NCBI RefSeq assembly: GCF_029911635.1 | Contig: NZ_JARYTI010000001.1 | Location: 186,001-250,000, forward strand | DNA length: 64,000 nucleotides | Direction of reading: 5' to 3' | Source of the DNA: Sphingomonas sp. AR_OL41 | Lineage (GTDB): Bacteria > Pseudomonadota > Alphaproteobacteria > Sphingomonadales > Sphingomonadaceae | Shown: in pieces, positions 16,613 through 25,538 of the stretch | Layout of the letters: the number at the start of each line of letters is the position of its first letter | How positions within the stretch are numbered: position 1 is the first letter of the stretch | Made by a program: the position numbers and the translations under genes | The notes under the pieces: model-generated | Seen by the model: only the letters and a program-made list of their open reading frames with translations | Databases searched by the model: none | Told to the model about the DNA's origin: nothing

Positions 16613-17830
16613 TCATACCGCCAGCGCCTTTGCTTCGATGCTGTCGTCACCCAACTGCTGCGGCGACGGCGCCTTGCGGTCCCAGATCCAGCGCTTGGCC
16701 AGGGTGAACTCGGCCGGCCGGTTGACGGCGTCGACAGCCAGTAGCCGCCCGTCCTTTAGGTAGAACGCCGCAAACGAGCGCATCGCCATGTTGCCCCGGA
16801 TCACGACCTGGTCGTAGCCCTGACTCAGACCGGCGGTCTGCAGCTTGAGTTCGTACTGATCGGACCAGAACCACGGCACCTGGTCGTACGCCAGCGGTTT
16901 ACCGCAGATGTCAGCCGCCGCCGTTTTGGCCTGCTCCAGAGCGTTGTGCACGGATTCAAGACGCAAGCGCCGACCGTACAGGCGGCTCGGATGGTTGCTG
17001 CAGTCGCCGACCGCATAGACCCCCGATGCCGACGCCCGGCAGAACGCGTCGACGACGATGCCGTTGTCGCAGTCGATCCCGGCCGCCTGCGCCAGCTCGA
17101 CGTTTGGCAGCAGGCCGACACCGGCGACGACCAGATCGGCCTCGATCCGGTCACCCGCCGTCGACACCACCACCGCCTTGCCGTCCCGGTCCTCGATCGC
17201 GCTGACCGCGACACCGGTGCGCAGATCCACACCAGCACCGCGATGAACGTTTTCGAAGAAGCCAGCGACCTCCGGGCTGGCGACGCGCGCCAGCACCATC
17301 GGCGCCATTTCCAGGACGACCGGCCGCAGCCCGTGCTTGATCGCGACTGCCGCCACCTCCAGACCGATGTAACCGGCGCCGACGATGACGATGCACGCGC
17401 CCGGAACGAAGCGGGGACGCATCGCGTCGACATCGGCGATCGTGCGCAGATAGTGCACGGCCGGGTGATCCGCGCCCGGACACGGCAACGGCCGCGGCCG
17501 GCCGCCGGTAGCCAGGATCATATGATCGTACGTCAGTTGCCCTCCGTCCGACAGCGTCAGGCTACGGTGCCCGGCGTCGAGGCCGGTCACCTCGATGCCC
17601 AGACGCACATCGACTCCCGCGCCCTCGTAGAAGGCGGACGGCCGCATCAGCAGGCGCTCGCGCGGCAACTCGCCGGCGAGGTAGGCCTTGGACAGCGGCG
17701 GCCGCTGGTACGGCAGGCTCTGTTCGGCCGTGACGAGGGTGATGTCCCCGTCAAAGCCACCCTGCCGCAGGCTGGCCACCGCCTGCCCACCGGCGTGCCC
17801 GCCGCCGACGATCACGACGTTCGCGCTCAT
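16613..17830 (-). CDS. FAD-dependent ferredoxin reductase
   Basis: The 405-residue putidaredoxin-reductase-type flavoprotein moves electrons from NADH to the ferredoxin. The FAD fold 'VVIVGGGHAGGQAVASL' is at the N-terminus, the NAD fold 'CIVIVGAGYIGLEVAA' in the middle, and 'GVYAVGDCSNHP' is the second FAD contact. The C-terminal ferredoxin-contact domain includes 'VPWFWSDQY'. It starts 12 bp after the CYP153 stop. It is the only intact reductase of this type in the window, because the gene next to alkS is decayed. It may therefore also have to serve the rubredoxins of AlkB; this is inference. Confidence 0.92.
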   Translation of the reverse strand: MSANVVIVGGGHAGGQAVASLRQGGFDGDITLVTAEQSLPYQRPPLSKAYLAGELPRERLLMRPSAFYEGAGVDVRLGIEVTGLDAGHRSLTLSDGGQLTYDHMILATGGRPRPLPCPGADHPAVHYLRTIADVDAMRPRFVPGACIVIVGAGYIGLEVAAVAIKHGLRPVVLEMAPMVLARVASPEVAGFFENVHRGAGVDLRTGVAVSAIEDRDGKAVVVSTAGDRIEADLVVAGVGLLPNVELAQAAGIDCDNGIVVDAFCRASASGVYAVGDCSNHPSRLYGRRLRLESVHNALEQAKTAAADICGKPLAYDQVPWFWSDQYELKLQTAGLSQGYDQVVIRGNMAMRSFAAFYLKDGRLLAVDAVNRPAEFTLAKRWIWDRKAPSPQQLGDDSIEAKALAV

Positions 17831-17842
17831 TGCGTCGATCGC

Positions 17843-19099
17843 TCAGGCATTGATCCGGACCGGCAGCGCCTCGAAGCCCTTGACGAAGGTCGAGAAAACC
17901 CGGCGCGGCTCGCCCACGACCTCGATCTGCCCGGGCTTCGGCCATCGCTTGAGCGTTTCCTCCCACAGCACGCGCAACTGCATCTCCGCGAGGCGATTGC
18001 CGACACAGCGATGGATGCCGAAGCCGAACGACAGGTGATGACGCGGATTGGCACGGTCGATGATGAACCGGTCGGCGTTCTCGATCTCGTCGCCGTCACG
18101 GTTGCCCGAGACGTACCACATCACGACCTTATCGCCCTTCTTGATCTGCTTGCCGCCGAGTTCGAAGTCTTCCAGCGCCGTGCGGCGCATGTGCGCCAGC
18201 GGCGTCTGCCAGCGGATGATTTCCGATACCATCGACGGAATCAGTGTCGGGTCCGCGCACAACTTGCGGTATTCCTCCGGATTCTCATTGAGCGCGAGCA
18301 GGCCACCGCTCATCGAGTTGCGGGTGGTGTCGTTGCCGCCGACGATCAGCAGCACCATGTTGCCCATGAACTCTTCCGGGCTCATGTTGCGGGTGTTTTC
18401 CGAGTGCGCCAGCATCGACAGCAGATCGGGCTGCGGATCAGAGTTCGCACGCTCGTTGAACAGCTTGGTCATATAGGCCCCGCACTCTTGGATCTCCTTG
18501 ATGCGCTGCTCTTCGGTCTCGACCCCGCAGGTGCCGAGTTCGCAAGTCGTGACGTCTGACCAGTGCGTCAGCTTGGTGCGATCCTCGAACGGGAATCCGA
18601 ACAGCGTCGCCAGCATCTGCGCGGTCAGGTTGATCGAGACGCGCTCGACCCAGTTGAAGGTCTCACCGACCGGCAGCGCATCGAGTGCATTCTGGGTGCG
18701 CTGACGGATCAGGCCTTCGAGCTTGGCGAGGTTTTCCGGCGCGACGATCGGGGTCACCGTCTTGCGCTGCACGTCATGCTTGGGCGGATCCATCGCGATG
18801 AACATCGGCAGCGACGCCGCCGCATTGTTGTCCATGATCGTGATGCCGCCGGAGCGGGACGCGGACGAGAACACCTTGTGGTTGGTTTCCACGCTCATGA
18901 TGTCCTTGAACCTGGTGACCGACCAGTACGGCCCGTACTGGCTGTCATTGCAATAGTGAACCGGATCTTCCTTGCGCAAGCGCTCGAAGTAGGGCCACAT
19001 CATGTTGTCGCGGAACAGCGCCGGATCGGCGACGTTGATCCTGTCCAGCGGAATCGAATATGCATCGGCGCGATCGGCGGTCGCAGCAGCCTGAGTCAT
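17843..19099 (-). CDS. Cytochrome P450 alkane hydroxylase, CYP153 family
   Basis: The 418-residue soluble P450 carries out terminal hydroxylation of medium-chain alkanes. The I-helix motif GGNDTTR is at 254-260, the E-x-x-R 'EIIR' at 293-296, and the haem loop 'FGFGIHRCVG' has the ligand C365. Family-typical segments include 'MFIAMDPPKHDVQRKTVTPI'. It leads a three-gene operon with its own reductase and ferredoxin. The start at 19099 is followed by 'MTQAAA' and preceded by AAGGAGA. A 12-bp direct repeat places a mini-reading frame (MTQKETRR) immediately upstream, ending in ATGA with this start. Expression is probably driven by the duplicated alkB-type promoter at 19200-19345. Confidence 0.95.
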   Translation of the reverse strand: MTQAAATADRADAYSIPLDRINVADPALFRDNMMWPYFERLRKEDPVHYCNDSQYGPYWSVTRFKDIMSVETNHKVFSSASRSGGITIMDNNAAASLPMFIAMDPPKHDVQRKTVTPIVAPENLAKLEGLIRQRTQNALDALPVGETFNWVERVSINLTAQMLATLFGFPFEDRTKLTHWSDVTTCELGTCGVETEEQRIKEIQECGAYMTKLFNERANSDPQPDLLSMLAHSENTRNMSPEEFMGNMVLLIVGGNDTTRNSMSGGLLALNENPEEYRKLCADPTLIPSMVSEIIRWQTPLAHMRRTALEDFELGGKQIKKGDKVVMWYVSGNRDGDEIENADRFIIDRANPRHHLSFGFGIHRCVGNRLAEMQLRVLWEETLKRWPKPGQIEVVGEPRRVFSTFVKGFEALPVRINA

Positions 19100-19125
19100 C
19101 TCCTGGTCTCCTTCTGAGTCATCTC
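19091..19125. repeat. Direct repeat duplicating the CYP153 start region
   Basis: CTGAGTCATCTC occurs at 19091-19102 and 19114-19125 (23-bp step). Read leftward, each copy contains GAGATGACTCAG. The upstream copy opens a nine-codon frame (ATG at 19122, MTQKETRR, stop 19098-19096) whose TGA overlaps the CYP153 ATG. Confidence 0.6.
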
Positions 19126-19199
19126 TAGTCTCCTAGTCTTCTTTTTGGGCGCAGCGGCGGGCTTCGATACCAGCAAGGTGCTGGCGCCGGTTCGGTGGA

Positions 19200-19345
19200 C
19201 GGATTTCATGCGATGGTGCTCATCCGGCGTTCTCCTCATCCCATTGGAAGACACATTCACTGTGTTCTAAAATCAGTTCTAATTGACAGTCCTCAGCGAA
19301 TGGGGTTCGGCAAGGCACGGAACAACCCCACTAAAGTGTGGTTTT
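19200..19345 (-). repeat. Diverged copy of the alkB promoter, leader and first five codons
   Basis: Read leftward, this stretch aligns with 15845-15698 over nearly its full length: operator, GTGTCTTC...GATGAGGAGA leader with ribosome site, and ATG. The copied start at 19223 reads ATG AGC ACC ATC GCA TGA, that is MSTIA and stop (19223-19206), where alkB reads MSTIARDP. The CYP153 operon thus appears to have been placed behind a duplicated alkB promoter. The alkB start remains as a five-residue relic peptide 107 bp before the CYP153 start. Confidence 0.85.
19316..19345 (-). promoter_or_regulatory. Putative AlkS operator upstream of CYP153
   Basis: These 30 bases are identical to 15816-15845 before alkB. 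The palindromic core is 19326-19341. It lies 103 bp before the relic MSTIA start, almost the same spacing as at alkB (105 bp), and 227 bp before the CYP153 start. Confidence 0.65.
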
Positions 19346-19449
19346 CAACCCCTCCCCTTCAGGCCCCCTTATGCTTGGAGCAGGCTCGCAGGCGCGGCGG
19401 GTGCTTTGACATCGCGCGCGAGGCGCTCGGTTTGGGCGAGAGGGCTTCT

Positions 19450-19767
19450 GTGAGCCGATCGGACGCGCATGTGGTGATCTTTGGCGCGGGCCACGCCGGG
19501 GGAAATGGTCACCGCCCTGCTTCGTCAATATTGGTTTGAGGGAGCCGTAACGCTGGTCGGCGAGGAACTCATCGCGCCTTATCATCGCCCGCCGCTGTCC
19601 AAAGCGTGGCTCCGGAACGTCCCGGCGCCGCATCGCTCCCCTTGAAGCCGGTGGAATTCTGCGCCGGACACGGCATTGGCCTCCGACCTGGTGTTCGCGC
19701 GGAAAAGCTGACGCGTCAAACCAAGGCAGTTCATCTCTCGACGGGCGAAGTCCCGAGCTGGGCAACC
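19450..19767 (+). pseudogene. Decayed FAD-dependent reductase gene beside alkS
   Basis: From a GTG at 19450 the sequence reads 'VSRSDAHVVIFGAGHAGG', an FAD-binding start. A frame change leads to 'MVTALLRQYWFEGAVTLVGE' and 'IAPYHRPPLSKAWL' (19506-19610). A second change gives 'KPVEFCAGHGIGLRPGVRAE' and 'QTKAVHLSTGE'. All are consecutive blocks of the rubredoxin/putidaredoxin reductase N-terminal half. The NAD domain and C-terminus are absent. In GPo1 alkT, the rubredoxin reductase gene, adjoins alkS. The position here, just upstream of and in line with alkS, suggests an alkT-like remnant, though a CYP153-type reductase is equally possible. Confidence 0.75.
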
Positions 19768-19907
19768 CGCCTTCGCCCTGAAGGAGATCGCGGAGATCGC
19801 AGCCTAACTAACAGCCGGAGATTGAAAGTTGATGACACGGACACTGCCTTGAACGCATACGAACGGCGAGTGAGGGCCTGCGGTCGGCCAACCCAATCGG
19901 CCCAAAG

Positions 19908-19959
19908 CCCACACTAAAGAGTGGTTCTGGATTGCACACGGGCGGCCTGCTGCTATAGT
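19908..19959 (+). promoter_or_regulatory. alkS promoter with AlkS-type palindrome
   Basis: The palindrome CCACACTAAAGAGTGG (19909-19924) fits CCACNCTNNAGNGTGG perfectly. It is followed by a candidate -35 TTGCAC (19932-19937) and, after 16 bases, a candidate -10 TATAGT (19954-19959). The ATG of alkS is at 19969, so transcription would start at or a few bases before it, leaving little or no leader. The site immediately upstream of the -35 suits autoregulation. Confidence 0.65.
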
Positions 19960-19968
19960 TCCGCCCCG

Positions 19969-22755
19969 ATGACGCATGTAAAAACAGACACAGCATCTGC
20001 GAAAGTGAGAGGCATTCGAGCGGATGAGCCTGCGTCGACTCATCCGCTCGGATTTGAAATGCGGCCTCGGGAGACCGACTCTAGCCCGCGACAAAGGGCA
20101 CAGCCTCCCACAGGCTCTATCAATGAGCGAGTGGCGTCGTTGGCCTCCGGATGCCTTTCGCGCCCTCGCCTCTTCGCTGCCGAAAAGCCGACGCGCTGCT
20201 ATCTCCTTCGCGCGCCTCAAGGTTACGGAAAGACTGTCGCGATGGCACAGCATTGGGCCGATCGTCGGCAAGCCTGTGCTGCGGCGGCATGGGTTTCCAT
20301 CAAAGAATGCCGGGGCGATCTGCAACTCCTCGCGGACCGTATCTGCGCGCAGCTCGCCGCTACCCAAGAGGCCGGCGGCCACGACACGCCGCCCCCGCCG
20401 CGGCCGAGAGAATGTCCTCGCAGCCTCTATGACCTCGCCACTTGGCTATGGGAGACCAAGGATCGACTAGGATCGAAGGTTCTCATCTGTTTCGATGATC
20501 TCGAATTTGATCTGCATTCGATAGACGAGATCGAGGCCTTCATGCTGGCGACGCCAGCCGAAGTGGAATTCATCGCGGCAAGCTCGGCAGACATCGGCTT
20601 TGCGCGCATGAAAGCGCGGCGAGAAACCCACGAGCTAAGACATGACGCGCTTGCCTTCAATTTCGACGAAGCAAAAGCAGTCGGGCTCACCGAGGAAAGG
20701 CGAGCAGCCTCAGAAGTTGAAACTTATTCGCTTTGGAAGCGCACCCAAGGCTGGCCAGAGATATTCTGCCTTTTGATGCAAGCAGCATCGGAGAACCACT
20801 CAACCAATCGCCTTATAGTCAACAGCATCACAGGCGTAGATATTGACTTGGATAAATATTTCCGGAGCACAATACTACACTCACTTCCGAATGATATTCG
20901 AGAATTTTGTCTCTGCGCCTCCATTCTTGGATCGGTATCAGCAGAATATTTCAACCATGCGTTCCAACGAAACGATGCGGCTTATTTTATAGACAAACTT
21001 TCCACCGAGCAGATGCTTCTCCAGCCTCTGGACCGATCGCAGACAGCTTATGAGTTCCACCCTTTGCTTCGCGAATTTCTAGAGCACAGATTCTCGGTGG
21101 AGAACCCCGGCTTGAAGCCGAACCTGCTCGCCCGCGCCGCCCAATGGCAAAGACAAAACAACAACATTCGCGACAGCATCAATCTCTCCTTACGCGCGGG
21201 TGAGAACGAATCGGCCGCTGATGTTGCGTCTGAAAATATGATGGATATTGCTCTGCGGGAAGGCGAGATAGATCAAATCCAGTTTTGGCAAGGCAGTTTT
21301 TCCGCTGCTGTCATTTCGGGTTCTCCAACAATCGCCCTTGGCCTGGCCTGGGCCCAGATTTTTAGTCACGACCACCGGCGGGCGAGTGGGCTGTTGGCCG
21401 ATTTGCGGGCCACGGAACTTAGCGGTCTTGATCAACAAGTACGCCGACAAATAGAGTGCTGGTGCGACCTCATCGAAGCCATCGGAGAAGCAACCGGCGA
21501 CAATCTGTCGGAAAGTCGGCGGCAGTGCGAAGCCTGGATGAAAGTCTATAACGAGGCGGACCTCGTCAGCAAAGGTGCTGTGCTCACCTGTCTTTGCTTC
21601 CTTGCGGCCAGCGAGCACCGGTTTGGTGATTTAAGGACACTGTCCTTGGAGACGTCATCGGTAAACAACATCGCGGATCACCACTACGCACTGGGATGGC
21701 TTTACGGCGCCATGATTCTCGCCGAGCTTTCAAGAGGAGATATGCGCGCAGGTGCTGCCTTACTCAAAAAAGCGCGCGGTGACGAAAATGCTCAAATCAA
21801 CACGACCCCTTTCTCAGTAAACCTTCTGAACACGCTGGAACTAGAAATTCAGTACGAGGCGAACCAACTTGACGGCATAGAAGCACACGTCGACGAGATT
21901 CTTGATTTTGTACGGCGGCATGGCATTGTCGATTTTACATTCTCGGCCTATCGCACCGCTGCAGCAATTGCCCGCTGCAAGGGCAATCCAAAACGTGCTG
22001 CCGAGCTTCTTAACGAGATGCGCGTGATAGCGGGAGAATCTGGTTTCGTCCGGCTTGAGGTCCTGGCGCGACTGACGCTCGCGGATATGTTCGTTGCAGA
22101 GAGCGCGGAGCAGGCGCTCTCCACCTTGCCGAACCACAATCACCCAATTTTTCTCTCGACACATGGACCGTATCTCCGCGCACGGCAATCGCTTACCGAA
22201 GCGCGCATTGCGGCGCGACAGGGGAAGTTTCACCTTTCCAACCGCTTTGCAAACGTCGCTCTAGACCATGCACGCCGATTTGAACTTGGCCGGCTGGAGG
22301 TTGCGGCGTTACTTTGCACCGCCGTTGCTTGTGCCGGGACAGGAAGATCGGCCGTGTCTGAACAGCGCGTAGCCGACGCGATCGCCATTGCTTCGCGACT
22401 TGGATGTTATCGCACATTCCTCGATGAACGGTGGCATCTGGAAGCGCTTGGACCCATCTCGACGCCACTGTTGAATCTCATTCCGAGCGAGGAGGAATTG
22501 GGGCGTCGAGAACCCGCGCCCGGCGACTATCGCGTCCGCTCGCCGAGAAGCACAACTTCGGTTGTGCTCACGAGAAAGGAACTGGCGATGCTTCAAAGGA
22601 TAAGAGAAGGCCTCTCTAATCGTGATATCGCGTCCAAGCATCGCATAAGTGAAGACACCGTCAAATGGCACATTCGCAATCTATTTGCCAAACTGGCAGT
22701 CAAGAACAGAGTCCAAGCGCTGCTGGAATCGGAGAGGCTCGGAATTCTACAGTAA
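19969..22755 (+). CDS. alkS: AlkS-type transcriptional activator (MalT/LuxR, large ATP-binding)
   Basis: The 928-residue regulator has a STAND/MalT layout: Walker A 'RAPQGYGKT' near 81-89, a Walker-B-like 'KVLICFDDLEFD', a long helical TPR-like middle, and a C-terminal LuxR helix-turn-helix ('LTRKELAMLQRIREGLSNRD', 'DTVKWHIRNLFAKL'). The length is close to GPo1 AlkS (about 880 aa), the alkane-responsive activator of alkB. I chose the ATG at 19969; the frame is open to 19921, but that part overlaps the promoter. A start further in, near the Met before RPRE, is possible. It points right, away from the two oxidation operons, and its operator resembles theirs, so it is the obvious regulator. The coding sequence is more AT-rich than the neighbours. 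Confidence 0.85.
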   Translation: MTHVKTDTASAKVRGIRADEPASTHPLGFEMRPRETDSSPRQRAQPPTGSINERVASLASGCLSRPRLFAAEKPTRCYLLRAPQGYGKTVAMAQHWADRRQACAAAAWVSIKECRGDLQLLADRICAQLAATQEAGGHDTPPPPRPRECPRSLYDLATWLWETKDRLGSKVLICFDDLEFDLHSIDEIEAFMLATPAEVEFIAASSADIGFARMKARRETHELRHDALAFNFDEAKAVGLTEERRAASEVETYSLWKRTQGWPEIFCLLMQAASENHSTNRLIVNSITGVDIDLDKYFRSTILHSLPNDIREFCLCASILGSVSAEYFNHAFQRNDAAYFIDKLSTEQMLLQPLDRSQTAYEFHPLLREFLEHRFSVENPGLKPNLLARAAQWQRQNNNIRDSINLSLRAGENESAADVASENMMDIALREGEIDQIQFWQGSFSAAVISGSPTIALGLAWAQIFSHDHRRASGLLADLRATELSGLDQQVRRQIECWCDLIEAIGEATGDNLSESRRQCEAWMKVYNEADLVSKGAVLTCLCFLAASEHRFGDLRTLSLETSSVNNIADHHYALGWLYGAMILAELSRGDMRAGAALLKKARGDENAQINTTPFSVNLLNTLELEIQYEANQLDGIEAHVDEILDFVRRHGIVDFTFSAYRTAAAIARCKGNPKRAAELLNEMRVIAGESGFVRLEVLARLTLADMFVAESAEQALSTLPNHNHPIFLSTHGPYLRARQSLTEARIAARQGKFHLSNRFANVALDHARRFELGRLEVAALLCTAVACAGTGRSAVSEQRVADAIAIASRLGCYRTFLDERWHLEALGPISTPLLNLIPSEEELGRREPAPGDYRVRSPRSTTSVVLTRKELAMLQRIREGLSNRDIASKHRISEDTVKWHIRNLFAKLAVKNRVQALLESERLGILQ

Positions 22756-22910
22756 AACTACCCGCGACCATGAGCGCTACACGATTTCAGAGGTCGTTCC
22801 TTCGCCAAATCACCCTCCGGTTCCGCTTCGCTCCACCTGCAGCCAACACTGGCGAGGGAGACAACGATGCGCTAACACTTAAGCGGGACCGCCCGGTGGA
22901 GGCGATCAAA

Positions 22911-23825
22911 ATGCGGGCTGTCGGGTCGGGCGCAGAAATGAGATCACCTATGAATGAACCAAGCCGAGCGATCTTCAGAACAACCGATGGCCTCGACCTC
23001 GCCGCAGATATGCATGGTCGGCCAACGCGCGGCTCAGTACTCGTGGCGCACGGCGGCGGCCAGACACGGCATGCCTGGGCCAAGACGGCGGCGGCGCTTG
23101 CGGATCGGGGCTGGGAAGTGGTCACGCTCGATCTTCGCGGCCATGGCGAGAGTGGCTGGTCACCGACGGGCGACTACGGGATTCGGCGGTTCTCGGAAGA
23201 TCTCGCGGAGGTCGCGCGCGCGATGGGTGGCCGTCCGGCGTTGATCGGCGCGTCGCTCGGCGGTCTCGCCGGACTGTACGCGGAGGCCGAGATCGCGCCC
23301 GGGGGTTTCAGCTCGATCACCCTGGTCGACATCGTTCCGAACATGGACCCAGACGGCGCCGCCAAGGTCATGGAGTTCATGAACGCCCATGTCGCCCAGG
23401 GATTCGGCAACCTTGAAGAGGCTGCAGACGTCATTGCGGCCTATCTACCTCACCGACCGCGGCCAGCGGATCATTCTGGACTGGCCAAGAACCTGCAGCA
23501 GGGCGATGACGGGCGGTTCCGCTGGCATTGGGATCCCGGCGTTGTCTCTGGCATGCAAAGCTGTCGATCCCTGCGGGATGCCGACGCGTTCCAAGCCCGA
23601 TTGACCGGCTTGACGCTTCCGGTGCATCTCATCAGGGGTCGGCTGAGCGAGTTGGTTTCTCGGGAGGCGGCGGAAACCTTCGTCGCGCAGCTTCCGAACG
23701 GAAAGTTCACCGATGTCGCCGGCGCGTCGCACATGGTAGCTGGTGATCGCAACGACGCCTTTCTCAGCGCCGCGGTCGGATTTCTTGAGCGGCTGGACCG
23801 GCAGACGCGAGCCTATGACGGCTGA
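22911..23825 (+). CDS. Alpha/beta-hydrolase
   Basis: The product is about 304 residues from the ATG at 22911, which has GGAGG 8 bases upstream; later starts at 22938 and 22950 are possible. The oxyanion region 'VLVAHGGGQTRHAW', the 'LDLRGHGESGW' block, the nucleophile elbow 'IGASLGGLAG' (Ser) and the late His in 'VAGASHMVAGDRND' mark a canonical alpha/beta-hydrolase. The usual acid in the strand before it ('GRxSDxV') is Glu here ('GRLSELVS'). It lies 155 bp after alkS in the same direction. Its 3' end overlaps the start of a truncated P450 gene by 11 bp, so it was once co-transcribed with a P450. The substrate is unknown. Confidence 0.82.
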   Translation: MRAVGSGAEMRSPMNEPSRAIFRTTDGLDLAADMHGRPTRGSVLVAHGGGQTRHAWAKTAAALADRGWEVVTLDLRGHGESGWSPTGDYGIRRFSEDLAEVARAMGGRPALIGASLGGLAGLYAEAEIAPGGFSSITLVDIVPNMDPDGAAKVMEFMNAHVAQGFGNLEEAADVIAAYLPHRPRPADHSGLAKNLQQGDDGRFRWHWDPGVVSGMQSCRSLRDADAFQARLTGLTLPVHLIRGRLSELVSREAAETFVAQLPNGKFTDVAGASHMVAGDRNDAFLSAAVGFLERLDRQTRAYDG

Positions 23826-23910
23826 AGCCTTACCGAACGTCTTCGCCCTGACTCCTCTCGACCCGAAATTCAGAGCCGATCCCCATGATGCGCTCAACGA
23901 CCTGCGAACA
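23815..23910 (+). pseudogene. 5' stump of a cytochrome P450 gene
   Basis: An ATG at 23815, overlapping the end of the hydrolase gene, begins 'MTAEALPNVFALTPLDPKF' and then 'RADPHDALNDLRT', the typical N-terminal helix region of class I P450s. After about 32 codons it runs into unrelated sequence ('CCIVNCDEV...') that leads to IS66 material. Everything including the haem site is lost. This marks the right-hand break of the alkane island. Confidence 0.6.
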
Positions 23911-24068
23911 TGTTGCATCGTGAATTGCGATGAGGTTCGTCCTCCTCGTGTGAGGATCGGCTCGGCCCACCCGAGCAACCCTCGGATCACCAGTGTAGGG
24001 CGAACCACCTCTAACAACGTAACCGACCGGTTGAGGCCGCCTGCCTTGCGGTGATGTGAGCGCGTAAG

Positions 24069-24100
24069 GGACGTCCATAAGGACGTCGTTATGGACGTCC
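24069..24100. repeat. Perfect 12-bp hairpin upstream of the IS66 fragment
   Basis: GGACGTCCATAA (24069-24080) and TTATGGACGTCC (24089-24100) flank an 8-base loop GGACGTCG that itself repeats the stem head. It is 23 bp upstream of the IS66 tnpA start and may be an IS-associated structure. The rest of the 23911-24122 gap shows nothing recognisable. Confidence 0.55.
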
Positions 24101-24122
24101 TGAGCCAAAGCGAGGGACGGCG

Positions 24123-25431
<1,309 letters not shown>

Positions 25432-25538
25432 AATAGACGCAACGACGGAGTACAGCCTGCTTGGGCCTATGTCCCTGCCGAAAGCCAGACCGAACCAGTC
25501 AGCGCACCCTCACGAATAAGAGAGGTTAGTCCGGTTAG

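Noticed and set aside
16946..18559. Long rightward open frame of about 537 codons opposite the ferredoxin reductase and CYP153 genes
   Set aside because: It is an antisense frame of GC-rich genes, rich in Arg, His and Asp, without motifs or ribosome site.
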